From: Proteobacteria bacterium UBA964
GTDB taxonomy: Bacteria; Pseudomonadota; Gammaproteobacteria; Steroidobacterales; Steroidobacteraceae
Reading direction: 5' to 3'
Length of the DNA stretch: 14,631 nt
NCBI GenBank assembly: GCA_002292945.1
Contig: DBCG01000104.1
Location: 210-14,840 of the forward strand
A model generated the notes under the pieces. That model made no database searches, was not told the origin of the DNA, and saw nothing but the letters and a program-made list of their open reading frames with translations. Made by a program: the position numbers and the translations under genes. How positions within the stretch are numbered: position 1 is the first letter of the stretch; each line of letters opens with the position of its first letter. Shown here one piece after another: positions 1-6,791 of the stretch.

Positions 1-2
1 TG

Positions 3-110
3 TTGATGTTCCTGATGCAGCAGTTGCAGCAGGCCCAAGAGCGGCGCGTGCTCGACACCGAGACTTGGCTCGATCAACGGGTGATCCGTAACCTGCAGGT
101 CGTCGAATGA
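3..110 (+). CDS. C-terminal end of an unidentified protein, possibly a MotA/TolQ/ExbB-type channel subunit (partial)
   Basis: The open frame enters from the left edge and ends at TGA 108-110. The visible 35 residues start LMFLMQQLQQAQERR and end NLQVVE. They look like a charged amphipathic helical tail with many Gln, Glu and Arg residues and no membrane segment. The stop overlaps the ATG of the next gene in an ATGA arrangement, so the two are probably translationally coupled and belong to one operon. No domain can be assigned from so short a piece. The downstream genes carry TolR/ExbD/MotB-like membrane helices, which in known systems pair with a MotA/TolQ/ExbB channel protein. That makes such a partner the leading guess for this gene, but it rests on context alone. 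Confidence 0.6.
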   Translation: MMFLMQQLQQAQERRVLDTETWLDQRVIRNLQVVE

Positions 111-1471
111 CCGTACTCGGCGCGCACCTCGATGATGCGGAGTTCGCCGTGGCTCGCGATGGCGCGACGCTGGCGAACGAGCCGTCGATCGTGCACGCCG
201 ATCCGGGCGATCTGACGCGTTTCGGCACCCCTGCAGCCGATACGGCACGCCGCACGCCGCACCTGGTCTCGCTGACCCATTGGTCCACTCTGGCGCGCGG
301 CGTAGCCCTGACCCGTCCCGTCCAGTCGGTGCTGCGTGCCGAGTTGCGTAAGCGGATCGGCGCTTTTCATCGGACGGGAGACAGCTTGCACCTGGCGGTA
401 CCGGCCGCGCTTGAGGCGCCTGCGCTCGGTTGGGTGCTCGGTGCCTGCCGGGCGGAGTCGCTCCCGGTCGCTGCGTTGCACGACGGCGCGGCGGTCGCGG
501 TCTCGGCACTCGGTCTGCAAGGCACGGTGGTGGTGCTCGAGGCCGGCCTCCAGCACTTCGGTGCGGTGCGCGTCGTGACGGAGGGTGGCACGGCCCGGCG
601 TCGGGCTGCCCGTGTGACCCGCGACACCGGACTGATGGCGATTCGCCAGGCTTGGATGCAGCTCGTCGCCGAAGCGATGTTGCTGCGCTCCCGATTCGAT
701 CCGTTGCACGATGCCGTATCGGAGCAGCGGCTCTTCGAGCGCATCATGCCCGCTGCAGCCGAGGCGGCGACTGAAGGATCGGTGACGCTCGAGTTACCGA
801 CCGGTGGTGCGCCCTGCGCGGTCACGATCAGCCGTGACCAGTTCGCCGCTGCGGCACGCCCGGCACTGCGCGGGTTGCTCTCGAGCATCGACGGGCTGCG
901 ACCGCCCGGTGCCCCGTTCACGCTGCTGGTGCCTGCCGCCTTGCTCGCGGTGCCGGGGTTGGCCCCGTCGCTGCGCGCGCTGCCGAACTCACGCGTCGTC
1001 ATTTTGCCGAGCGGCCTGATCGCCCGGGCCGTCTCGATGCTGTCCGCGGAGATCGCCGCAGCCGACGAGGGTGCGGAAATCTTGCTGCATCGCGCCGTGC
1101 CGCAGATGCCACCGCTCGAGGCGGCGAGAGAACTTGTCGCAGGGGCGGACGACCTTCCGCACCGCGCCCCGCCCACCCATGTGCTTTGGGAGGGCCAAGC
1201 GCTGTCGCTCGTCGGGTCGCTGGAGGTCGGGCGGGCGCCGGCGGCCGGTGGAGTCCGCCTCGGCGACGGTCTTGCCGGTATCTCGCGCATGCACTGCAGC
1301 TTGCGCACTTCCGCTTCTGGGGTAGAGCTCGTCGATCACAGCCGCTTCGGCACTTGGCTCAACGGACGGCGTGTCGCCGGCCGTGCGTCGCTCGCTGCCG
1401 GTGATCGCATCCGCGTCGGTGACCCCGGCGTCGAACTCGCCTTGATCGCCGTCGGCGCGGACTCGCGCTGA
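107..1471 (+). CDS. Degenerate actin-fold (MreB/Hsp70-like) protein with C-terminal FHA domain
   Basis: This 454-aa protein appears soluble, with no signal peptide or membrane helix. The C-terminus (about 361-448) is a forkhead-associated domain, a phosphothreonine-peptide binder: it shows GR at 375-376, SRMH at 393-396 and LNG at 418-420, followed by a GDRIRVG strand. The first 315 residues resemble an MreB/Hsp70-type ATPase fold by eye. LANEPSIVHAD at 22-32 matches the MreB LNEPS region. A VPAALEAP...LHDGAAVAVSALGL stretch (98-137) mirrors the VPA...EPtAAalaygl segment. VTISRDQF at 239-246 mirrors the Hsp70 ltR.eF segment. The phosphate loops (normally DLGT and DxGGGT) read AHLDDAE and LEAGLQH, so ATP binding may be lost. 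ATG 107 is chosen because it overlaps the previous stop (ATGA) and has AGG seven bases upstream. FHA is secure; the actin-like fold is an inference. It is likely the cytoplasmic scaffold of the operon. Confidence 0.85.
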   Translation: MTVLGAHLDDAEFAVARDGATLANEPSIVHADPGDLTRFGTPAADTARRTPHLVSLTHWSTLARGVALTRPVQSVLRAELRKRIGAFHRTGDSLHLAVPAALEAPALGWVLGACRAESLPVAALHDGAAVAVSALGLQGTVVVLEAGLQHFGAVRVVTEGGTARRRAARVTRDTGLMAIRQAWMQLVAEAMLLRSRFDPLHDAVSEQRLFERIMPAAAEAATEGSVTLELPTGGAPCAVTISRDQFAAAARPALRGLLSSIDGLRPPGAPFTLLVPAALLAVPGLAPSLRALPNSRVVILPSGLIARAVSMLSAEIAAADEGAEILLHRAVPQMPPLEAARELVAGADDLPHRAPPTHVLWEGQALSLVGSLEVGRAPAAGGVRLGDGLAGISRMHCSLRTSASGVELVDHSRFGTWLNGRRVAGRASLAAGDRIRVGDPGVELALIAVGADSR

Positions 1472-1490
1472 GCGGACCAGGGGATCTTCG

Positions 1491-2585
1491 TTGAAGCGCC
1501 GTCGCGTCGAGATCTTCAGCCTGTCGTTCCTCGACGTGATCTGTTGCGGCTTCGGTGCGGTCATCCTCTTCTACACCATCATCAGCGCCCAGAGCGGCAT
1601 CGAACGCACCCGCAAGGCCGAGGATCTCTCGGCGCAGGTGGCGCTCCTCGAGGAGCAGGTGGTGGCGGGCGCCAAAAATCTGGTGTTGCTGCGCAACACG
1701 CTGCGCCGTACCGACAGCGAGACGGTGTCTGCATCCTCCCGTGCCACCCGCCTGATCGAGGAGCTGCAGGAGCGTCGCGAGCAGAGCGCGATCTACGATG
1801 CCAGCACGCTCGCCAAGCGCGACCGCATCGAGCGCCTGAAAGCTGACGTACGCGCGCTGGAAGAGAGCACCCGGCGACTGGAAGCCAGTGCGAAGACCGA
1901 CACGCCGAAGGCCGAGCGTACCGGGGCGGCGCGTGCCACGGCGAGCCGGCGTTACATCACCGGTCTGTCGCTGCGCGGCAAGCGCATATTGGTGCTGTTC
2001 GACCGGTCGGCGAGCATGATGGACGACGATCTGGTGCAGGTCATCCGGTTGCGCAATTCCACCGAGGCGGCACGCCGCGCGGCGCCCAAATGGCAGCGTG
2101 CGACCGACATCGCAGGTTGGGTGGTGTCGCAGTTGCCGCCCGGTTCACAGTTCCAGGTCTATGGTTTCAACGAAACCGCCGTACCGTTGCTGGCCGGGAC
2201 CACGGGCCAGTGGCTGTCGGCGGGCGATGCCGACCGGCGACAGCAGGTCACGGCTGCCATCGATGCCGCGCTGCCGCAGGGTGGTACGAGTCTCGTCAAC
2301 GCGCTGCGTGCGGCGCGCGCGTTCGCGCAGCCACCCGATCAGGTCATCCTGATCACGGACGGACTGCCGACCCAGGGCGCGACACCGCCGGCGTTGCGCC
2401 GCTATGTCGGGGTCGCCGAGCGCGCCCGGTTCTTCGATGAGGCGGTGCGCGGTATCAACGCGAGTGTGCCGGTGGATGTGGTGCTGTTGCCCATGAAGGG
2501 CGATGTCCCGGCGCCGCATCGCTTCTGGGGGTTGGCGCGTACCACCAAGGGGTCGTTCGTCATGCCCTCGAAGGATTGGCCGTGA
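1491..2585 (+). CDS. Membrane-anchored coiled-coil VWA-domain protein, copy 1
   Basis: This 364-aa protein starts at TTG 1491. AGGGG lies just upstream, and the start gives an N-terminus (MKRRRVEIFSLSFLD) parallel to that of the next gene. A short basic cytoplasmic tail is followed by one membrane helix (about 12-33) containing FLDVICCGFGAVIL. Its Asp15 sits as the ion-path Asp does in TolR and ExbD (LLDV, FIDV). Residues 37-135 are a charged heptad-like coiled coil. A VWA domain follows from about 163, with a complete metal-binding (MIDAS) set: DRSAS at 171-175, Thr266 in GGTS and Asp290 in ITDG. The predicted topology puts the coiled coil and VWA domain in the periplasm. VWA domains bind protein ligands through a divalent metal. 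It is separated by 19 bp from the FHA gene and 10 bp from its paralogue. The specific function is unknown. Confidence 0.88.
   Translation: MKRRRVEIFSLSFLDVICCGFGAVILFYTIISAQSGIERTRKAEDLSAQVALLEEQVVAGAKNLVLLRNTLRRTDSETVSASSRATRLIEELQERREQSAIYDASTLAKRDRIERLKADVRALEESTRRLEASAKTDTPKAERTGAARATASRRYITGLSLRGKRILVLFDRSASMMDDDLVQVIRLRNSTEAARRAAPKWQRATDIAGWVVSQLPPGSQFQVYGFNETAVPLLAGTTGQWLSAGDADRRQQVTAAIDAALPQGGTSLVNALRAARAFAQPPDQVILITDGLPTQGATPPALRRYVGVAERARFFDEAVRGINASVPVDVVLLPMKGDVPAPHRFWGLARTTKGSFVMPSKDWP
1508..1567 (+). repeat. Near-identical direct repeat, copy A (membrane-helix coding segment)
   Basis: These 60 bases match 2619-2678 at 57 of 60 positions by direct reading. They encode the membrane helix and its flank in the first VWA gene. 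The rest of the two genes is clearly diverged, so the identity is local. It suggests either strong constraint on this segment or recent gene conversion. Confidence 0.85.
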
Positions 2586-2595
2586 GGGCACTGGT

Positions 2596-3645
2596 ATGCG
2601 ACTGAAGCGGCGCGAGACCGAGATCTTCAGCCTGTCGTTCCTCGACGTGATCTGCTGCGGGTTCGGCGCGGTCATCCTGCTGCTCGTGTTGTCGGAGTTC
2701 GGGCAGCCGCTCGTGATCGAGCGCTCGCGGCAGGACCTCGAGTCGCAGGTCAAGCGCTTGCAGCAAGAGCTGTTCGCCATCCGCGGCGACAGCCAGGTGC
2801 TGGAGCGGGAGCTGCAAGGACGTATCGATCTGCTGAGACGCGAGCGGCTCAATCTGGCCCGTGCAGCGGGCGACATGAGCGCACTGCGCGGCCAGTTCGA
2901 CGCCTCGCGCCAAGAGGCGGCGGTGAGCAACATCGTCGAGAACGAACTGCTCTCCGCTTACCAGGAACTGCAAGAGACCAACGAGCGGTTGACCCAGGCG
3001 TCGCGGTCGCGTCGTCGCATCAACACCAATGCGGTCGGCGGGATCCCGGTGGACAGCGACTATGTGATCTTCCTCATCGACACCTCGGGAAGCATGCAGA
3101 GCGCGCATTGGGAGACCGCGATGGCCGTCATGCGCGAGGTGCTCGACATCTACCCGCGCCTCAAGGGCCTGCAGATCGTCGATGACAACGGCCGTGAACT
3201 CTTCAGCGGCACGCGAGGTCGCTGGTTGGTGGACTCGCAGTCGCTGCGGCAGGACATCGTCAACCGGATGCGCACATGGCGGGCGTTCAGCGACTCGAAC
3301 CCTGCCGATGGCATCGAGGCCGCGATACGCACCTATTGGTCCGCCGACCGGCGCATCAGCGTCTATGTGCTGGGAGACGAGTTCACGGGCGAAAGCATCC
3401 AAGCGGCGCTCGACGCCGTCGACCGGATCAACCGGCCGGATGCCGGCGGTCGGCGCCGTGTCCGCATCCACGGCATCGGCTTTCCCGAGGGCGGCATGGC
3501 GCCCTTTACAAACATCCGCTTTGCCGCCTTAATGCGGGCCATGTGCGAGCGCAACGACGGCACTTTTGTCGGACTTACGCAGACGCGGCGATGTGCCGCG
3601 ACCATAAACATCGGAGGCATCAACACATGCGTCGGTGGCAGCTGA
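2596..3645 (+). CDS. Membrane-anchored coiled-coil VWA-domain protein, copy 2
   Basis: This 349-aa paralogue of the previous gene has the same layout: basic N-terminus, one membrane helix (about 14-34) with Asp17 in FLDVICCGFGAVIL, a long coiled coil (about 41-138) and a VWA domain from about 155. The open frame runs further upstream, but ATG 2596 is chosen because GAGGG (2584-2588) lies seven bases before it and the N-terminus then matches copy 1. The MIDAS motif DTSGS is present at 162-166. The usual GGT motif is replaced by SNPADG (234-239), so the Thr ligand seems missing; a Gly-Asp-Glu follows the third strand at 260-262. Domains end near GTFVGL, as in copy 1 (GSFVMP), but about 20 further residues with two Cys follow. 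These overlap the next gene by 19 bp. It may form a heterodimer with copy 1 in a stator-like complex. Confidence 0.88.
   Translation: MRLKRRETEIFSLSFLDVICCGFGAVILLLVLSEFGQPLVIERSRQDLESQVKRLQQELFAIRGDSQVLERELQGRIDLLRRERLNLARAAGDMSALRGQFDASRQEAAVSNIVENELLSAYQELQETNERLTQASRSRRRINTNAVGGIPVDSDYVIFLIDTSGSMQSAHWETAMAVMREVLDIYPRLKGLQIVDDNGRELFSGTRGRWLVDSQSLRQDIVNRMRTWRAFSDSNPADGIEAAIRTYWSADRRISVYVLGDEFTGESIQAALDAVDRINRPDAGGRRRVRIHGIGFPEGGMAPFTNIRFAALMRAMCERNDGTFVGLTQTRRCAATINIGGINTCVGGS
2619..2678 (+). repeat. Near-identical direct repeat, copy B (membrane-helix coding segment)
   Basis: Partner of 1508-1567, about 1.1 kb away in the same orientation and codon phase. The three mismatches are all third-position and silent, so 20 consecutive residues are identical in the two proteins. 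Confidence 0.85.
3613..3617 (+). promoter_or_regulatory. Ribosome binding site for the lipoprotein gene, inside the preceding CDS
   Basis: GGAGG lies nine bases before ATG 3627, within the last codons of the second VWA gene. It fixes the lipoprotein start among several in-frame upstream codons and indicates translational coupling. Confidence 0.75.
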
Positions 3646-4367
3646 CGGCAGTCGTCGGTGTCGCAGCGTTCGCGAGCGGATGCGGCAACATGCAGATCGC
3701 GCCGCAACCGGTGTTCCCCAAGGCGCTCATCGAGCCGATGCCGGCGACCGTGGGCCTCGTGCTGTCCGCCGAGCAGCGCGACTTCCGGCACGAGGAGACG
3801 CGGGCGGGCACGACGTGGGCTGTGCTGCTCGGCTCAGCGCAACAGCATTTCGCGCGAACCGTCATGGGCGTCCTGTTCCGCGAAGTGCGCGAATTTCCTG
3901 CCGCCTCGGCAGCCACACTCGACCCGCAGGTACAGGCGGTGTTCGAGCCGCACATCGAGCAGTACTCCTTCGCCACGGCGCAGGAGACGGGTGGGGAGTA
4001 CGTGGCGGTGACCATCCGCTACCGTATCGAGGTGACCGCCCCCGATGGCGGCGCACACGACACACTGACGCTGACCGGCTATGGCACCAGCCCGACCGGC
4101 GGGCTCGGTTTCGATGCAAAGGGTCCGATGGACCAAGCGACCCGTGCCGCGATGCGTGATGCCGCGGCCAAGTTCATGGTGCAGTTCAGCGATCTGCCGT
4201 TGGCGGCGACGCTCGCCTCGGGCGGGCGCGTCACGGGGGACGGTGTCGCCGCGCGCACGGATGCCGGGCGGTCCATCGAGGCGCTGCCGGTCCGCGGATC
4301 GCGTCGGCCCGCATCGCCGCAGGCTCCAATCGTCGTCACTCCTTCGCCGTCGCCTTCGGGACCTTGA
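3627..4367 (+). CDS. Predicted lipoprotein of unknown function, last gene of the VWA operon
   Basis: The protein has 246 aa. The N-terminus MRRWQLTAVVGVAAFASGC is a lipoprotein signal peptide with a lipobox-like ASGC; Cys19 would be lipidated, and Gly at +2 suggests outer-membrane sorting. The mature part contains segments such as ATVGLVLSAEQRDF and GGEYVAVTIRYRIEVTAPDG, which look like a beta-rich envelope domain. A low-complexity tail rich in Pro and Ser ends the protein. No named family is recognised. The open frame extends far upstream, but GGAGG nine bases before ATG 3627 and the signal peptide fix the start. It overlaps the previous gene by 19 bp and, tail-to-tail, the opposite-strand TPR gene by 32 bp. 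It is likely the outer-membrane component or ligand of the VWA proteins; that role is inferred from its position. Confidence 0.82.
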   Translation: MRRWQLTAVVGVAAFASGCGNMQIAPQPVFPKALIEPMPATVGLVLSAEQRDFRHEETRAGTTWAVLLGSAQQHFARTVMGVLFREVREFPAASAATLDPQVQAVFEPHIEQYSFATAQETGGEYVAVTIRYRIEVTAPDGGAHDTLTLTGYGTSPTGGLGFDAKGPMDQATRAAMRDAAAKFMVQFSDLPLAATLASGGRVTGDGVAARTDAGRSIEALPVRGSRRPASPQAPIVVTPSPSPSGP

Positions 4368-5757
4368 TCAGCATCCGTTCGCGCAGGAGGACGCCCTCGG
4401 TCTCGGACGGCGCGCCGCCTTCGAGCCGGGGCGCGTAACGGGCTTTACGGGCGGCGAACATCACCGAGCGTGCGACCGCATCGGGTTCGCTGCCATCCGC
4501 GAGCACGGCATCGAGGACTTTACCGTCGGCAGCCACCCGCAGCCGCAGTTCCACGATGCGATCCACGAACCCTTCCGGGTCCGACGGTGAGAGCCGAGCA
4601 GCCGACGAGGATGGCGGTCGGTAGATGACCAAGCGTGGTGACTCGTAGGGTCGTCGCGCTGATGGGCCGGCAATGGTCAAAGATTTCCAGGCCTCGGCGT
4701 AGGCGGCGGACGCGCGCGCGGGGACACCCGTCAGGAGGTACCAATCACCGAGCTGCGCCAGCGTCTCGCCGAGCTGCTGATGATCGACGGGCGGATGGCT
4801 GCGCAGCACGCCGACGGCGGCGCGCAGCATGCGCTCGCCCTCCGGGTTCAGCCGGCTACCTCCGCTCACGGTCGGGAAGGGATCGATGCCGTTGGTGGTG
4901 TCGGGTGCCGTGTTCGGTTGCACCTCTGGACCGAACAAGGCCTCGTCAAGCCAGGTCCGGGACAGGCCGCGCAGCGCCGGCACGCCCAAAGGGGGTGTCG
5001 AAGCACCCTGCTCGGCGATCTGCAGCGCGCGTGCATGCAAGCCGCGCGCGGTGGTGTAGCGGCCGATCGATTCATACCACCTTGCGAGACGGTCGAGCGG
5101 GTCGAGCAGGCGCAGGTCGTTGCGTCCATAGGCGGTCTCGGCGACACGGAACGAGAACTGGTGTTCGCGCTCGGCTTCCTCGCGACGACCGAGGGCGACA
5201 TAGCTTTCGATGAGCGGGTCGACGATATCGAGTTGCGCGAGGTTGTAGAGACCATCTAGGTTGCGTGACAGGTCGACGGCACGCTTGAAAGCGACTGCCG
5301 CCTCGGTGTATCTACCGGCGGCCAACCAGGTCTCGCCGAGTCCCGTGAGCGGCCGGATCAGATCCCGGTCGGCGCCTGCGCTCTTTCCGTCGATGAGCGC
5401 CACCGCACGTTGGTAACCGACCTCGGCAGCGGCGAGATCGCCGCGTCGAAAGGCGACGGTACCCGCGTTGGTGAGCGGGTTCACGAGTTCCCGGGCGTCC
5501 TTGCCGAAGCGTGATTCGGTGAGCGCCACCACAGCGGCGGCCTCGATCGTGGCCGCCTCGAGCCGATCCTCTGCGAGCGCCGCCCGCAGCCGTGCGTGCG
5601 CCGAAGCCCGTTCGTCGGCAGATGGCGGCGGCGCCGACGTTGCGACGGTCGGGGAGGTCGTCGGCGCGTCCTGCCCCATGGCAGCGACGGCTTGGGCGGC
5701 AGTTGCCGCCAACAGCAGGCTCAGCGCCGCTCGAAGAGATAATGCGAGACGATCCAT
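4336..5757 (-). CDS. Secreted TPR-repeat protein with TonB-C-like C-terminal domain
   Basis: This 473-aa protein starts at ATG 5757. The start gives a clear signal peptide (residues 1 to about 26, MDRLALSLRAALSLLLA then AAQAVAA) and has GGAG nine bases upstream. A longer frame to 5826 would bury the signal and is not chosen. After a Pro/Ser/Thr linker come helical TPR-like units near 92-125, 134-167, 176-209, 217-250 and 330-362, with typical AAEVGYQRAVAL and EAAVAFKRAVDL segments. The C-terminus (about 396-464) reads as a TonB-C-like fold: VELRLRVAADGKVLDAVL, then AARKARYAPRLEGG and a final strand. It lacks a TonB-type N-terminal anchor and Pro/Lys spacer, so it is probably not an energy transducer but a periplasmic scaffold. 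It overlaps the upstream methyltransferase gene by 37 bp and is the last gene of the minus-strand operon. Confidence 0.82.
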   Translation of the reverse strand: MDRLALSLRAALSLLLAATAAQAVAAMGQDAPTTSPTVATSAPPPSADERASAHARLRAALAEDRLEAATIEAAAVVALTESRFGKDARELVNPLTNAGTVAFRRGDLAAAEVGYQRAVALIDGKSAGADRDLIRPLTGLGETWLAAGRYTEAAVAFKRAVDLSRNLDGLYNLAQLDIVDPLIESYVALGRREEAEREHQFSFRVAETAYGRNDLRLLDPLDRLARWYESIGRYTTARGLHARALQIAEQGASTPPLGVPALRGLSRTWLDEALFGPEVQPNTAPDTTNGIDPFPTVSGGSRLNPEGERMLRAAVGVLRSHPPVDHQQLGETLAQLGDWYLLTGVPARASAAYAEAWKSLTIAGPSARRPYESPRLVIYRPPSSSAARLSPSDPEGFVDRIVELRLRVAADGKVLDAVLADGSEPDAVARSVMFAARKARYAPRLEGGAPSETEGVLLRERMLIKVPKATAKE

Positions 5758-6791
5758 TCGCGTCCGCTCCGGTAGCCGAAAAGTTCCGCACAGGACATGA
5801 AGAACACACGCCAATACACCCACCATCGCAGCGCTTGGTCGGCGCCGTAGGCCTCGGCGAGCGCCGGCATGAGTGTGGCGCGGTTCGCGTCCATGTTCTG
5901 CAGCCAGGCCTCCGAGGTGAGCTGGTAGTGCCGGCCGTCGACCTGCCAGTGGTCTGCGAGGCGCAGATCTCGCTGGAAATAATGCAGCAGATCGTCGCTC
6001 GGCATGATGCCACCGGTGAAGAAATACCGCGCCATCCAGTCGCTCTCATCGCGCACTTCGAAGGTGTATGCGAAGCGGTGGTGGGTGAATATATGGACGA
6101 ACAGCGTCGCGCCGGGCGCCATCCACGAGGCGATGCGACCGAGCAGCGTCTGGTAGTTCCGCATGTGCTCGAACATCTCCACCGACACCACGCGATCGAA
6201 CCGCGTATCGGCATCGAACTCCAGCTGGTTCGCGTCGCGGGTGATGATCTCGAGGTTGTGCAGACCGCGTTCCGCGGCTCGTGCATCGATGAACGCTTTT
6301 TGGGTCCGGGAATTCGAGACGGCGGTGATGCGTGAGCGGGGGTAGTGTTCGGCCATCCACAACGACAGCGATCCCCAGCCGCAGCCGAGTTCGAGGATGC
6401 GGTCGCCGTCGCGCAGCCGTGCCCGTTCGCAGGTCAGCGCCAGCATGCGTGCTTCGGCGGCACCGAGGCCGGCTGCCGCGTGGGCTACCGTGAAGTCGTC
6501 GTAGAGGCAGCTCGAGTACTTGAGGTGCGGCCCGAGCGCCTTGAGATAGAACGCGGCCGGCACCTCGTAGTGCTGCTCGTTCGCGGCGTCGGTATGGATC
6601 GCGATGGGGCTCTCGCACAGTCGCCGTACCATCGACATCAGATGCGATTGCTGGGCTTCTGGGCTGCCCTTGTCCTCCTCGGCGAGGCGCTGCGCCAGAA
6701 GTGTCCGGATGCGCCGTCGGATGAGCCAGTCCGGCACATGGTCCGACTCGAGCAGCCGCATCGAAAGAGAGGTCTGGGTCTTGTCCGTCAT
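5721..6791 (-). CDS. SAM-dependent methyltransferase of the cyclopropane-fatty-acid synthase / coclaurine N-methyltransferase-like family
   Basis: This 356-aa enzyme is expected to transfer a methyl or methylene group from S-adenosylmethionine to membrane lipid or another hydrophobic substrate. The SAM-binding motif I is LELGCGWG (133-140), followed by ITAVSNSRTQ at 155-164 and the post-motif MFEHMRNYQ (206-214). Cys95 in KYSSCLYDD and His233 in FVHIF lie where CFA synthases carry catalytic pocket residues, as judged by eye. The YFFTGGIMPSDDLL segment and the length of about 356 aa are closer to the shorter coclaurine-NMT-like branch than to the 380-aa E. coli Cfa. ATG 6791 is chosen because it overlaps the DUF2062 stop as ATGA. 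The longer frame to 7190 runs antiparallel to no evidence of its own and overlaps that gene. The true substrate is uncertain. Confidence 0.88.
   Translation of the reverse strand: MTDKTQTSLSMRLLESDHVPDWLIRRRIRTLLAQRLAEEDKGSPEAQQSHLMSMVRRLCESPIAIHTDAANEQHYEVPAAFYLKALGPHLKYSSCLYDDFTVAHAAAGLGAAEARMLALTCERARLRDGDRILELGCGWGSLSLWMAEHYPRSRITAVSNSRTQKAFIDARAAERGLHNLEIITRDANQLEFDADTRFDRVVSVEMFEHMRNYQTLLGRIASWMAPGATLFVHIFTHHRFAYTFEVRDESDWMARYFFTGGIMPSDDLLHYFQRDLRLADHWQVDGRHYQLTSEAWLQNMDANRATLMPALAEAYGADQALRWWVYWRVFFMSCAELFGYRSGREWIVSHYLFERR

Noticed and set aside
367..1308. 313-aa minus-strand open frame opposite the FHA gene
   Set aside because: Low-complexity Ser/Ala/Arg composition and full overlap with a gene bearing a clear FHA domain.
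1..4367. Calling region 1 a Zorya antiphage system
   Set aside because: The VWA and FHA parts do not match ZorB, ZorC, ZorD or ZorE, and no helicase or nuclease is present in the window; only the stator analogy is kept.
5758..5826. Upstream extension of the TPR gene to 5826
   Set aside because: It would place 23 residues before an obvious signal peptide and enlarge the overlap with the methyltransferase gene; ATG 5757 has a better ribosome binding site.
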